5,752 nucleotides of DNA from an uncultured Planctomycetaceae bacterium (GCA_937860165.1 CALMBE010000762.1:1-5752); one strand, 5' to 3'; shown: positions 1 through 5,340, counted from the stretch's first letter. Translations and numbers: made by a program. Notes: generated from the letters alone by a model not told the origin.

Positions 1-93
1 GGTGGTCTTCGCGCGGTCGAGCAAGAAGTCGAACAGGCGGAGCAAGTCATCGCGGTCGGCATCGGTGTACCGAACCTCGAACTGCTGCGTCAC
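1..93 (-). CDS. RelE/ParE-type toxin, N-terminal fragment (runs off the window)
   Basis: This is the first 31 codons of a gene that leaves the window at position 1. It starts with GTG at 93, and that start overlaps the TGA of the preceding antitoxin by four bases (GTGA, 90-93), a typical sign of translational coupling. The peptide begins VTQQFEVRYTDADRDD and continues with LLRLFDFLLDRA. It resembles the N-terminus of RelE/ParE-superfamily toxins: a first beta strand (VRYT) followed by an acidic helix rich in Leu and Asp (DDLLRLFDFLLDRA). Members of this family are about 90-110 aa and either cleave mRNA on the ribosome or poison gyrase; which applies here cannot be seen. The catalytic C-terminal part is missing. 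The antitoxin-first order with overlap supports a toxin-antitoxin pair. The family call is from memory of sequence patterns, not from a search. Confidence 0.6.
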   Translation of the reverse strand, partial: MTQQFEVRYTDADRDDLLRLFDFLLDRAKTT

Positions 94-350
94 CCCAACA
101 CCTTCTTGCGCCGGGCATCGAGCCGCCGTTGCAGTTCAGCATGCACATCGGCGGCCGAGTGGTAGATGCCGGAGCGCTTGGCCTGCTTCATCGAACGCAG
201 GCCGCGCGCCAGAAACTCATCTTGAATCCGTCGGCGGTGAATGGCTTCGCGCACCGCGGTTTCGATCAGGCTGGTCAGCGTTTCGCCTTCGCGAAGCACG
301 CTCTCGGCCGCCTCGCGCAATTCGGGCTCGATGTAGCGCAGATCGGCCAC
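90..350 (-). CDS. Antitoxin-like small protein (YlcI/YnfO-type), upstream partner of the RelE/ParE toxin
   Basis: This segment forms the last ~86 residues (441-526) of the long ORF that starts at 1670, but it reads as an independent small protein. It has a short strand (LRYIEPELREAAESV), then helix-rich sequence (EGETLTSLIETAVREAIHRR, then RIQDEFLARGL) and a basic tail (LDARRKKVLG). This matches the pattern I recall for proteobacterial YlcI/YnfO-type antitoxins: a ribbon-helix-helix-like N-terminus that binds DNA and a tail that binds the toxin. Its TGA overlaps the GTG start of a RelE/ParE-type toxin by 4 nt. A GTG at 350 gives a plausible start, but no clear Shine-Dalgarno precedes it. The true N-terminus may be lost, because the bases around 330-350 look like a joint with a permease gene. 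The first residues (VADLRY) fit the permease as well as the antitoxin. Confidence 0.55.
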   Translation of the reverse strand: MADLRYIEPELREAAESVLREGETLTSLIETAVREAIHRRRIQDEFLARGLRSMKQAKRSGIYHSAADVHAELQRRLDARRKKVLG

Positions 351-1670
351 CGGCGCCTGGCCCGGCGGGTTGGGTTGCCCTTCGAGTTGGAAGCCGGTGC
401 TGGCCGGAGCACCGACCACCGGCAGCCGCGAGATCGCCGAGAGACCGGTGAGACCAGGCGCGTCGTGCGACGCGTCGATCAGTCGGCGGTAGTAACGCGC
501 CGCCTCCTCGAGACCCGCGGGGGCGTTCGGCGGCAGGCCGACCTCGAGGGTCACCACGCCGCGAGGGTCGACGCCGGGCTCGATCGCGGGCAAGCGCTGC
601 AGGCCGCGCAGCAGCAGACCGGAACTCGCCGCCAGGGCGGTCTTCCAATCCTCTCCCGCGGAGAGGTGCCGCAGGATGTGCTCCAGATGGCGACGAACGT
701 ACGCACTGGGGTAGTTCGGTTTCTCATGCACGAGTTGCTGCAAATCGGCGGTGAAGGGCCGCTGGTTTTCGGCGGAGTCGGCCAGCAATTCCAAGACCTG
801 GGCGCGGTGGATCGTGAAGAACAACCGGTCCACCAGGGGGCGAAGCACGGCGATATCGCACAGGTAAGCCACCGTCACCACCAACGCGCCGATCAAGATC
901 GCCACGAGGCCGACTGCCAACAACGGTGCCAGATAGGAATTCACCATTAAGTCGCTCACAGCAATGGCCCACACGGTCAGATTCGGGAGGTTCAATTCAA
1001 AATCAGCGAAGATCGCCTGATACGAGGGGATGATCTTGATCATGAAAAAGGTAACCACCGTCAGCATGGCAAACAGAACCGTCAGCAAATAACTGACACG
1101 CTTGGCCAGGGCGTGCCAACTCAGTGTGGCATCGGGTTGAGAACTGAATGAGCGCCCAGGGGCCGGCGAGAGTGCCGACTTGGCTCCGAGGGCATTGATC
1201 GCCGCGTAGGCCTGGGCAGTGCGCGGGAGGCTCCCGGGGTTCTCGGCAACGGCCGTGCGGAGGCTGTGCCCCTCTTCGAGCGATTCGACCAGGCGACGGA
1301 ACGCCCGGCCTACGATGCCGGTGAAGCGGCCCTGGTGCCGACGTAAAGCGGCGGGAGTGGGAGACTCGTTTGCGAGACTTCCCGAGAGCAATGCCCACGC
1401 TGCCTGCCGCTGAGAATCGCGGCGGGCGAGAACCACTTCGACCACGGTCGACATTGCGACCAGTCCCAAGAATAGCGAAAAGAAATGCGTGCTAAACACC
1501 AGCAGCCCCGTTGCCGGGAATAAAATCAGTCCCCAGCCGATCGAGTTCAGCGCTTGATAGATCGGGTCTTCCAGCCGGGGCCCCCGTGCGCCGTAAAGCA
1601 GTTTGAGCGCCATCCGGAGGCTCAACCCCACGGCAAGCAGAATCAGGCAAGTGAGAAATACGTTGGTCAT
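90..1670 (-). CDS. Third GspF/PilC-family membrane protein, genuine only for residues 1 to ~345; C-terminus chimeric
   Basis: The uninterrupted ORF is 526 aa, starting with ATG at 1670; no strong Shine-Dalgarno is visible. The N-terminal ~345 residues read as a divergent GspF-family platform protein. There is a membrane helix at about 4-22 and a hydrophobic hairpin at 44-80. A reduced cytoplasmic helical domain follows at ~85-190 (EEGHSLRTAV, then LPRTAQAYAAINALGAKSA, which replaces the usual ALIRVGE.SG). A TM segment lies at ~193-215, then the GspF hallmark IIPSYQAIFADFELNLP (213-229), and more TM helices at ~231-280. The second cytoplasmic domain begins at ~286 and breaks off around GEDWKTALAAS (339-349), just where it should continue with the second helical bundle and last TM. 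From there the frame carries a permease fragment and an antitoxin. The N-terminal membrane hairpin before the first domain differs from the two GspF paralogues upstream. Role: inner-membrane platform that couples the GspE-type ATPase to pseudopilus or pilus assembly. Confidence 0.7.
   Translation of the reverse strand: MTNVFLTCLILLAVGLSLRMALKLLYGARGPRLEDPIYQALNSIGWGLILFPATGLLVFSTHFFSLFLGLVAMSTVVEVVLARRDSQRQAAWALLSGSLANESPTPAALRRHQGRFTGIVGRAFRRLVESLEEGHSLRTAVAENPGSLPRTAQAYAAINALGAKSALSPAPGRSFSSQPDATLSWHALAKRVSYLLTVLFAMLTVVTFFMIKIIPSYQAIFADFELNLPNLTVWAIAVSDLMVNSYLAPLLAVGLVAILIGALVVTVAYLCDIAVLRPLVDRLFFTIHRAQVLELLADSAENQRPFTADLQQLVHEKPNYPSAYVRRHLEHILRHLSAGEDWKTALAASSGLLLRGLQRLPAIEPGVDPRGVVTLEVGLPPNAPAGLEEAARYYRRLIDASHDAPGLTGLSAISRLPVVGAPASTGFQLEGQPNPPGQAPVADLRYIEPELREAAESVLREGETLTSLIETAVREAIHRRRIQDEFLARGLRSMKQAKRSGIYHSAADVHAELQRRLDARRKKVLG
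351..635 (-). pseudogene. Fragment of MacB/FtsX-type (ADOP-like) permease periplasmic domain
   Basis: Residues ~346-446 of the long ORF starting at 1670 are unlike any GspF. They fit the start of the periplasmic region in MacB/FtsX-type orphan permeases (ADOP family). The visible pattern, in order: end of a membrane helix plus GLLLRGLQRLPAIEPGVDPR (family pattern GLLLRS..RLQ.VDPGFDP), then GVVTLEVGLPPNAPA (family VLTxRLxLP), then AARYYRRLIDA (family xFYRELLxRL). These are followed by PGLTGLSAISRLPVVG (family PGVxSVxAxSxLPLxG), STGFQLEGQP and VADLRY, where the family continues VSPGYFRT. These permeases are ~800 aa and sit in the inner membrane in ABC-type export systems. Only ~100 aa is present, with no ATPase or other membrane helices nearby, so this is a stranded piece. 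I favour an assembly joint over a true gene remnant. Confidence 0.5.
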
Positions 1671-1690
1671 GGGATAAGGGTGGTGAGGTT

Positions 1691-1840
1691 TAATGACGAA
1701 TAACGAATGACCAATGACGAAAGAAGTGCGAATGCCTAATGGCGAGGTTCGAAGGAATGTAGCAGGGGTTCTGACATGATGGTATGAGCTTCGTCATTGA
1801 AATTTCCTTAGTCCTTGGGTATTTCGTCATTCGTCATTTT
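1691..1840. repeat. ATGACGAA-type interspersed repeat, copy 1
   Basis: This 150-bp element fills most of the 175-nt gap between the second and third gspF genes. Its left end is a run of AATGACGAA-like units (1692-1721). Its right end, ATTTCGTCATTCGTCATT (1821-1838), is the inverted complement, so the ends can pair. It shares with copy 2 (2934-3083), in the same orientation: a 19-nt identical block (1703-1721), a 23-nt block with one mismatch (1729-1751), a 22-nt central block with three mismatches (1771-1792) and a 28-nt identical right end (1811-1838). No coding sequence is apparent in it. I recall similar repeats from planctomycete genomes. It may be a MITE-like or REP-like element. Confidence 0.85.
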
Positions 1841-1845
1841 CCACC

Positions 1846-2895
1846 TCATCCTGTTAAACCGTTGATCAAATCGATGAGCGGCACGAAAAAGGCCATGGTC
1901 GAGAAGAGCAACACGACCGCCACCGCGATCAACAAGATCGGGGGGACAATCCGCTCCAGGAACTGCGTGTACAAGGACATCTGCTGGACATAAGTGGCCG
2001 CGGCTTCTGACAGCGCGGCGGGGAGCGTGTCGTGGGTTTCGCCCCAGGCCACTAAGGAAGTCAGCGTGCGGTCGAAGTGGATCGACTCGCACAGCGACTG
2101 GCTGAGCGTTTTTCCCTGGGCACACTTGTCACGGGCGATCCCTGCCGCGCGGGCCAAGTTGCGATCGCGGAGCGACTGGATCGTGCAGTCCAACGCATCC
2201 ACCAACGGCACATGCTCGGCAGTGAGGGTTGCCAGCAAGGAAGCAAATTCATGGTGGCCACTCCACTGCCAGGCACGACCAAAGAGCGGCAGCGTCGTGC
2301 GAATCCAGTGAACGAAACGACTTGGTATTCCCGCAAAGCTCACGAGCGCAAGGCCCAGCAAGATCATGCCCCCCACGATCCAGGGTAGTGACTTGTACAC
2401 CGCCATGAACATCACGGTGATCTGGGGGAGGTCCAGATCGAAATCATCGAAGATTTCCTGGAACATGGGGCACAGCACGATAAACACATACGCCAGCAGC
2501 AGGCCCAGCAAAACCACAACCAACAGGGGATAGGCCAGCACGGCCCACAAGCCGCGCCGCATTTCACGCCGATTGAGCTCGCTCTCAGCCAGACCTTTGA
2601 GGACCGCCGCCAAGTTGCCCGAGGTGGCGCCAATCGTCAAAGCCTGCCGCAAATGAACGGGGATCGTTTGCTGGACCGACGCGAGGGCAGCCGGAAGGTC
2701 GGCACCTGCCTCCAGGCGTTCGGTAATCTGTTGGGCCACCAATTGCAGTCGGCTATCGCTGATATGATCGGCCAAAGCGCGAAACACCTCGGGCAACGCC
2801 GTGCGACGATCAACCCCTTGGCCCAGTCCGCGCAGCAAGGCCTCGGACTCCGCAGGAGTCAGATTCGGCGGTCGAGTTGGATGTTCGTCGTTCAT
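1846..2895 (-). CDS. gspF: GspF/PilC-family type II secretion / pilus platform protein (second of three)
   Basis: This is a complete 349-aa protein with two tandem T2SSF domains, close to the usual ~350-400 aa. The N-terminus is soluble. Domain 1 is at ~15-160: TALPEVFRALADH, LEAGADLPAAL, then the helix HLRQALTIGATSGNLAAVLKG, the conserved gain/SGNL turn of the family. TM1 follows at ~118-141 (AVLAYPLLVVVLLGLLLAYVFIV), then the hallmark CPMFQEIFDDFDLDLPQIT (142-160) and TM2 at ~163-190. Domain 2 is at ~205-310: FASLLATLTAEHVPLVDAL, AQGKTLSQSL, LTSLVAWGETHDTLPAAL. A C-terminal TM3 is at ~317-340. It is expected to act in the inner membrane as the platform that connects the secretion ATPase to pseudopilin assembly. 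The ATG at 2895 is taken as start; no Shine-Dalgarno is evident, and the upstream gap holds repeat copy 2. It lies 203 nt after the first gspF and 175 nt before the third. Whether the substrate route is secretion or a pilus cannot be decided here. Confidence 0.88.
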   Translation of the reverse strand: MNDEHPTRPPNLTPAESEALLRGLGQGVDRRTALPEVFRALADHISDSRLQLVAQQITERLEAGADLPAALASVQQTIPVHLRQALTIGATSGNLAAVLKGLAESELNRREMRRGLWAVLAYPLLVVVLLGLLLAYVFIVLCPMFQEIFDDFDLDLPQITVMFMAVYKSLPWIVGGMILLGLALVSFAGIPSRFVHWIRTTLPLFGRAWQWSGHHEFASLLATLTAEHVPLVDALDCTIQSLRDRNLARAAGIARDKCAQGKTLSQSLCESIHFDRTLTSLVAWGETHDTLPAALSEAAATYVQQMSLYTQFLERIVPPILLIAVAVVLLFSTMAFFVPLIDLINGLTG

Positions 2896-2933
2896 GGAAG
2901 CAAATGTTTATAGTTCATTGAATGACCAGGTGG

Positions 2934-3083
2934 CTAATGACGAAGGACGAATGACCAATGACGAAGGAATGACGAATGCCTAATGACGAGGTTCGGAGAT
3001 TTGTGACCTGGGTCCTGGCATGATGTTATGTGCTTCCGACTTTGGCATTCTTTCGTCCTTGGGTATTTCGTCATTCGTCATTC
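2934..3083. repeat. ATGACGAA-type interspersed repeat, copy 2
   Basis: This is the second full-length copy of the 150-bp element, in the gap between the first and second gspF genes and in the same orientation as copy 1. The left end carries AATGACGAA-type units (2935-2965) and CGAATGCCTAATGACGAGG (2973 onward). The centre matches copy 1 at 3015-3036. The right 28 nt (3055-3082) are identical to copy 1 at 1811-1838 and are the inverted complement of the left-end units. The outer parts are better conserved than the stretches between them, as expected for a mobile or structured element under selection at its ends. It stops about 15 nt short of the stop codon of the first gspF (3099). Confidence 0.85.
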
Positions 3084-3098
3084 CAAATTCTCCCGGCA

Positions 3099-4220
3099 CT
3101 AATTCCACAGGGCGATTTCTCTCAATGACACGGCATAGGGTTGCAACATCAAGTATGCGTAGACTCCCGCAATCGAACCCCCCACTACGGCAGTGATCGT
3201 GAGGGGTAAGAAAAACGAAACGCGGCTGGCCAAATTTTCGGCACGAAGCTGGTAACTGGCCGCGGCGTGTTGTAAGTCGCTGGCCAAGGCTTCGGGGCCA
3301 TCGTTGCCCAGCAGTGCCAGACGCACCAGTGCGGGCAATTGACGGAAGGCCTCGGTTTGGGCTCCCAAGGGTTTTCCTTCGGCAAGTTGCCGGGACACGT
3401 CCTCGGCAGACTGAGAAATGTTTCCCATCCCACTGGCTGCGGCGGCCAGCGGCAGGGCTTCGCCCAACGGCAAGCGATTTCTGACCAACAGACCCAGCAA
3501 GTCGGCAAAGCTGGCGGCGGAACCTAGATCCAGGATTTGCTTTACCCCGGGGATCCAGCGCAACCATTGCCAGCGATTGGGTCCGTTTGATTCCCCCGCC
3601 TGGGCCGACCACCGCCACCAGAGAAAATACCCTAGCAGCATTACCAAGGGGCCAATCAGGGCCAAGTACCAAGCCCACTCGCCGGGAACTCGCAAGGCAC
3701 TGAGCCAGAAGCGATCGTTGATTCCGATAAAATCGAGACTCGGTAGTAATGCGTTTCCCACAAAGAAGAGCAACACCCAAGCACCCGCCGCAATCAGCAG
3801 CGGATAGAGGGCTGCCAACAGGGCGATCCGCCACAAGTTGGCCATGCGCTCGGCAGTGGTGCCGAATCCTTCGAGCGCGGCCGTGAGTTTTCCCGACTGC
3901 ATCCCAGCCCGCACCAGCACGCGATACGACTCGGGCAAGGCTTCGGATTCGGCGTCGATGGCTTCGCTGAGTGTCGCCCCCGCGGCAGTGCGATCCGCCA
4001 ACCGGCGGGCGATCTCGGCGGGGGGACCAGAAAACTCCTCCGCCACCCGCACCAAGCCCTGTTCGAGCGGCACCCCGGCAACGGCGAGGGCGTGAATCTC
4101 GCGGTTCAAGGCGATCAAATGTTCGAGGGTCACCCTTGGCAACGCAAGCCCCTTCTCTCGCGCGATGCGAACGAGAAACAAGTTCGTGACTCGGTTCCGA
4201 AGCGAGGTCACGACAATCAT
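3099..4220 (-). CDS. gspF: GspF/PilC-family type II secretion / pilus platform protein (first of three)
   Basis: This is a complete 373-aa protein, ATG at 4220, stop TAG at 3099. It has two T2SSF domains. Domain 1 is at ~30-125: LEHLIALNREIHALAVAGVP, which fits the canonical family start, then AAGATLSEAI and ESYRVLVRAGMQSGKLTAAL, the conserved RAG..SG.L turn. A membrane segment is at ~132-160 and a second at ~181-203 (EWAWYLALIGPLVMLLGYFLWW). Domain 2 is at ~222-325: IPGVKQILDLGSAASFADLL, VRNRLPLGEAL, LAEGKPLGAQ, LVRLALLGNDGPEAL, where the usual GE..G.L is altered to GNDGPEAL. The last membrane helix is at ~335-358. The loop after TM1 (NALLPSLDFIGINDRFW) lacks the F.DF.xxLP hallmark that the other two copies keep, so it is the most divergent there. 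It follows gspE after a 552-nt repeat-filled gap and has its own promoter candidate. It is the likely direct partner of the ATPase, but that is inference. Confidence 0.88.
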   Translation of the reverse strand: MIVVTSLRNRVTNLFLVRIAREKGLALPRVTLEHLIALNREIHALAVAGVPLEQGLVRVAEEFSGPPAEIARRLADRTAAGATLSEAIDAESEALPESYRVLVRAGMQSGKLTAALEGFGTTAERMANLWRIALLAALYPLLIAAGAWVLLFFVGNALLPSLDFIGINDRFWLSALRVPGEWAWYLALIGPLVMLLGYFLWWRWSAQAGESNGPNRWQWLRWIPGVKQILDLGSAASFADLLGLLVRNRLPLGEALPLAAAASGMGNISQSAEDVSRQLAEGKPLGAQTEAFRQLPALVRLALLGNDGPEALASDLQHAAASYQLRAENLASRVSFFLPLTITAVVGGSIAGVYAYLMLQPYAVSLREIALWN

Positions 4221-4253
4221 CAGAAGAACTGGCCCATCAAGCGAAGCGCAGTC

Positions 4254-4283
4254 ATTGTATCACGTTGCTCGGCGAGATTCCAA
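4254..4283 (-). promoter_or_regulatory. Sigma70-like promoter candidate for the first gspF
   Basis: On the minus strand, TTGGAA (4283-4278; consensus TTGACA, 4 of 6) is followed after 18 nt by TACAAT (4259-4254; 5 of 6). A TG one base upstream of the -10 makes it an extended -10. Transcription would start near 4247, giving a leader of about 27 nt before the ATG at 4220. Its position fits a gene separated from gspE by a 552-nt gap. Planctomycete promoter rules are poorly known to me, so this is a sequence match only. Confidence 0.4.
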
Positions 4284-4367
4284 GCAGAATTGTTTCTAGG
4301 AATCGGCGAATTCAGGGAATTGTTGACCACGAAGGCAGGAAGAAGAAGTGGCTAACCTGGATTTCTC

Positions 4368-4515
4368 ACCACGAATGAGACAAATAGCACGAATCTGTCA
4401 GCTGAACTGTAATTGCATCTCTAGACAAGTCACCAAGAAAAAAGGTTGGTTGAGAATCCCGACTTCTCGATTGCTCTAAACTGCGAGTATTCGTGGGATT
4501 CGTAGAATTCGTGGT
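4368..4515. repeat. CACGAAT-type inverted-repeat element (~148 bp)
   Basis: The left arm at 4368-4394 begins ACCACGAAT and ends CACGAAT. The right arm at 4489-4515 contains ATTCGTGGGATTCGTAG and ends ATTCGTGGT. The reverse complement of the right arm matches the left arm at 21 of 27 positions. The ~94 bp between the arms is A/T-richer and has no convincing ORF. It sits in the gspE-gspF gap. It is a different repeat family from the ATGACGAA elements but has the same general design (short inverted ends made of repeated 7-9-mers), suggesting a non-autonomous mobile element. Confidence 0.7.
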
Positions 4516-4613
4516 TACTGAATGGTGAGAAAAGCGGGCTAGTGGTTGTTGGTTGCGGACGGGCAATCTGCATTCAACTGCTTATATCCTGGCTGATAGC
4601 CACTAACAGACAG

Positions 4614-4644
4614 CCTTCCTCCGCTCCCTCCGCGTCCTCCTGTC
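4614..4644. other. Pyrimidine-rich tract next to the palindrome
   Basis: Of about 31 bases, all but four are C or T, in near-repeating units (TCCTCCG, CTCCCTCCG, CGTCCTCCTGT). It directly abuts the 120-bp palindrome. Similar CTCCxTCCG strings occur, as I recall, as dispersed intergenic repeats in related phyla. No function can be assigned. The rest of the gspE-gspF spacer outside the named repeats (4284-4367 and 4516-4613) shows nothing I can support. Confidence 0.35.
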
Positions 4645-4645
4645 A

Positions 4646-4765
4646 GTAGTTCCAAGTTCCGGTCGAAATGCATCCTCACAGAACTGAGCCGTAGGCGCTA
4701 GCCTCGGGTTTTTCACCAAGTCACCCGACGCTAGCGCGTTCGGCTCATAACGAACTTGGAATTAC
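4646..4765. repeat. 120-bp nested palindrome directly downstream of gspE
   Basis: The outer arms, 4646-4659 (GTAGTTCCAAGTTC) and 4752-4765 (GAACTTGGAATTAC), pair at 13 of 14 positions. Inside lie two 24-nt arms, 4686-4709 and 4723-4746, pairing at 21 of 24 around a 13-nt loop (4710-4722). The inner arms carry GAGCCG, CGCTAGC and TCGGGT. The element begins only 7 nt beyond the gspE stop codon, so its transcript could form a 3'-end hairpin that protects or terminates the gspE message. There is no U-run after it on the minus strand, so a simple intrinsic terminator is unlikely. The GCCGTAGGCGCTAGCCTCGG core is familiar to me as a dispersed planctomycete repeat. Confidence 0.8.
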
Positions 4766-4772
4766 GGACTGT

Positions 4773-5255
4773 TCAATGGCCTTCACCGAAATTCAGCCCG
4801 AAGACACGGATAAGTTCCGCATCGCTGGTGATTCCTGCAGCGCGGAGGGCGAGGGCCTCTTGGTGGAGGGTTCGCATCCCCTCTTGCATCGCCAGTTCGC
4901 GGAGCTGGTTCGTGTCGATGCCCGTGCGAATCGCCTGATTGACTTGGGTTCCTTCCAACCACAACGACTCGGCCACCAGACGCCGGCCCTGATAACCGGT
5001 GTGTTGGCACCGCTCGCAACCGCGCGACTGGCGATGTGGCTTCCCATCGACATCAGTAATCGATTCGGCACAAGTGCATAGGTTTCTCAAAAGCCGCTGG
5101 GCGACGATCAAATTCGTCGCGCTGCGGATCACGTAGGGAGGGATTTCCATGTCGAGCAATCGGCCCACGGCAGTGGCCGCGTCGCTGGCATGGAACGTGG
5201 TGATCACGAGTTGCCCGGTAAGTGCGGCTTGATAAGCGATGCTGGCGGTCGCCGG
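4773..5255 (-). CDS. gspE: GspE/PilB-type secretion ATPase, C-terminal 160 residues only
   Basis: The fragment contains the C-terminal part of a type II secretion / type IV pilus ATPase. It begins inside the motif after Walker B (PATASIAYQAALTGQLVITT). The conserved His-box region TFHASDAATAVGRLLDMEIP follows at 20-39, then SATNLIVAQRLLRNLC at 45-60 (family xxAQRLxRxLC). Next is a cysteine pair on each side of a short insertion (CTC at 60-62; CERC at 80-83, then QHTGYQGRRLVAE). This is the zinc-binding element of GspE/PilB, although the first pair is CxC rather than the usual CxxC. The C-terminal lobe ends GMRTLHQEALALRAAGITSDAELIRVF at about 126-152. Walker A, Walker B and the N-terminal domains are absent. 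The frame stays open to 5465, but upstream of 5255 the translation no longer matches: PIP replaces the expected RDP. The ATPase powers the platform proteins encoded downstream. Confidence 0.85.
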   Translation of the reverse strand, partial: PATASIAYQAALTGQLVITTFHASDAATAVGRLLDMEIPPYVIRSATNLIVAQRLLRNLCTCAESITDVDGKPHRQSRGCERCQHTGYQGRRLVAESLWLEGTQVNQAIRTGIDTNQLRELAMQEGMRTLHQEALALRAAGITSDAELIRVFGLNFGEGH

Positions 5256-5340
5256 GATCGGCATGGCCGAACAGTGGGTCGGATTGCGCGGCCGATTCTC
5301 CGGCCGGTCGGCGGGCGGACCGCCGGCCAACACGAATTGA
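5236..5340 (+). CDS. C-terminal 34 residues of a DUF2232/YybS-type membrane protein
   Basis: In the frame starting GCG at 5236, the plus strand reads AMLAVAGIGMAEQWVGLRGR, then a basic, proline- and glycine-rich tail ending in TGA at 5338-5340. This is the end of a final membrane helix followed by 'A(D/E)QW..LR.R', as I remember for the DUF2232 membrane protein that lies between rpsR and rplI in Alphaproteobacteria. The position 60 nt upstream of rplI fits that order. Its first ~20 bases (5236-5255) are also the last bases that match gspE on the other strand, so the gene is cut by the joint. Confidence 0.5.
   Translation, partial: AMLAVAGIGMAEQWVGLRGRFSGRSAGGPPANTN

Noticed and set aside
129..950. 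Long plus-strand ORF of 273 aa
   Set aside because: It is antisense to recognisable GspF, permease and antitoxin coding sequence, has low-complexity composition (Arg, Gln, His) and no family resemblance; an ORF shadow in GC-rich DNA.
90..1670. A novel natural fusion of GspF, permease domain and antitoxin
   Set aside because: The ends of each part are cut in mid-domain, base composition changes, and only ~20 nt is compatible with both neighbours at each joint. This fits a misassembly better than a functional fusion.
1784..1993. Plus-strand ORF of 69 aa
   Set aside because: It starts within repeat copy 1 and runs antisense to the end of the second gspF; no ribosome binding site.
2907..2912. 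TATAAA as a -10 box for the second gspF
   Set aside because: It is only ~11 nt from the start codon region and no acceptable -35 element lies upstream.
1691..3083. CRISPR-like array from repeated ATGACGAA words
   Set aside because: There are two degenerate 150-bp copies more than 1.2 kb apart with a gene between them, not regular repeats with spacers, and no cas genes.
4366..4566. Minus-strand ORF of 66 aa in the gspE-gspF gap
   Set aside because: It lies over the CACGAAT inverted repeat and its composition reflects the repeat words.
4221..4772. A tRNA or other structured RNA gene in the 552-nt gap
   Set aside because: No cloverleaf features such as GGTTCGAATCC, or a CCA end, were found; the visible structure is explained by the two inverted-repeat elements.
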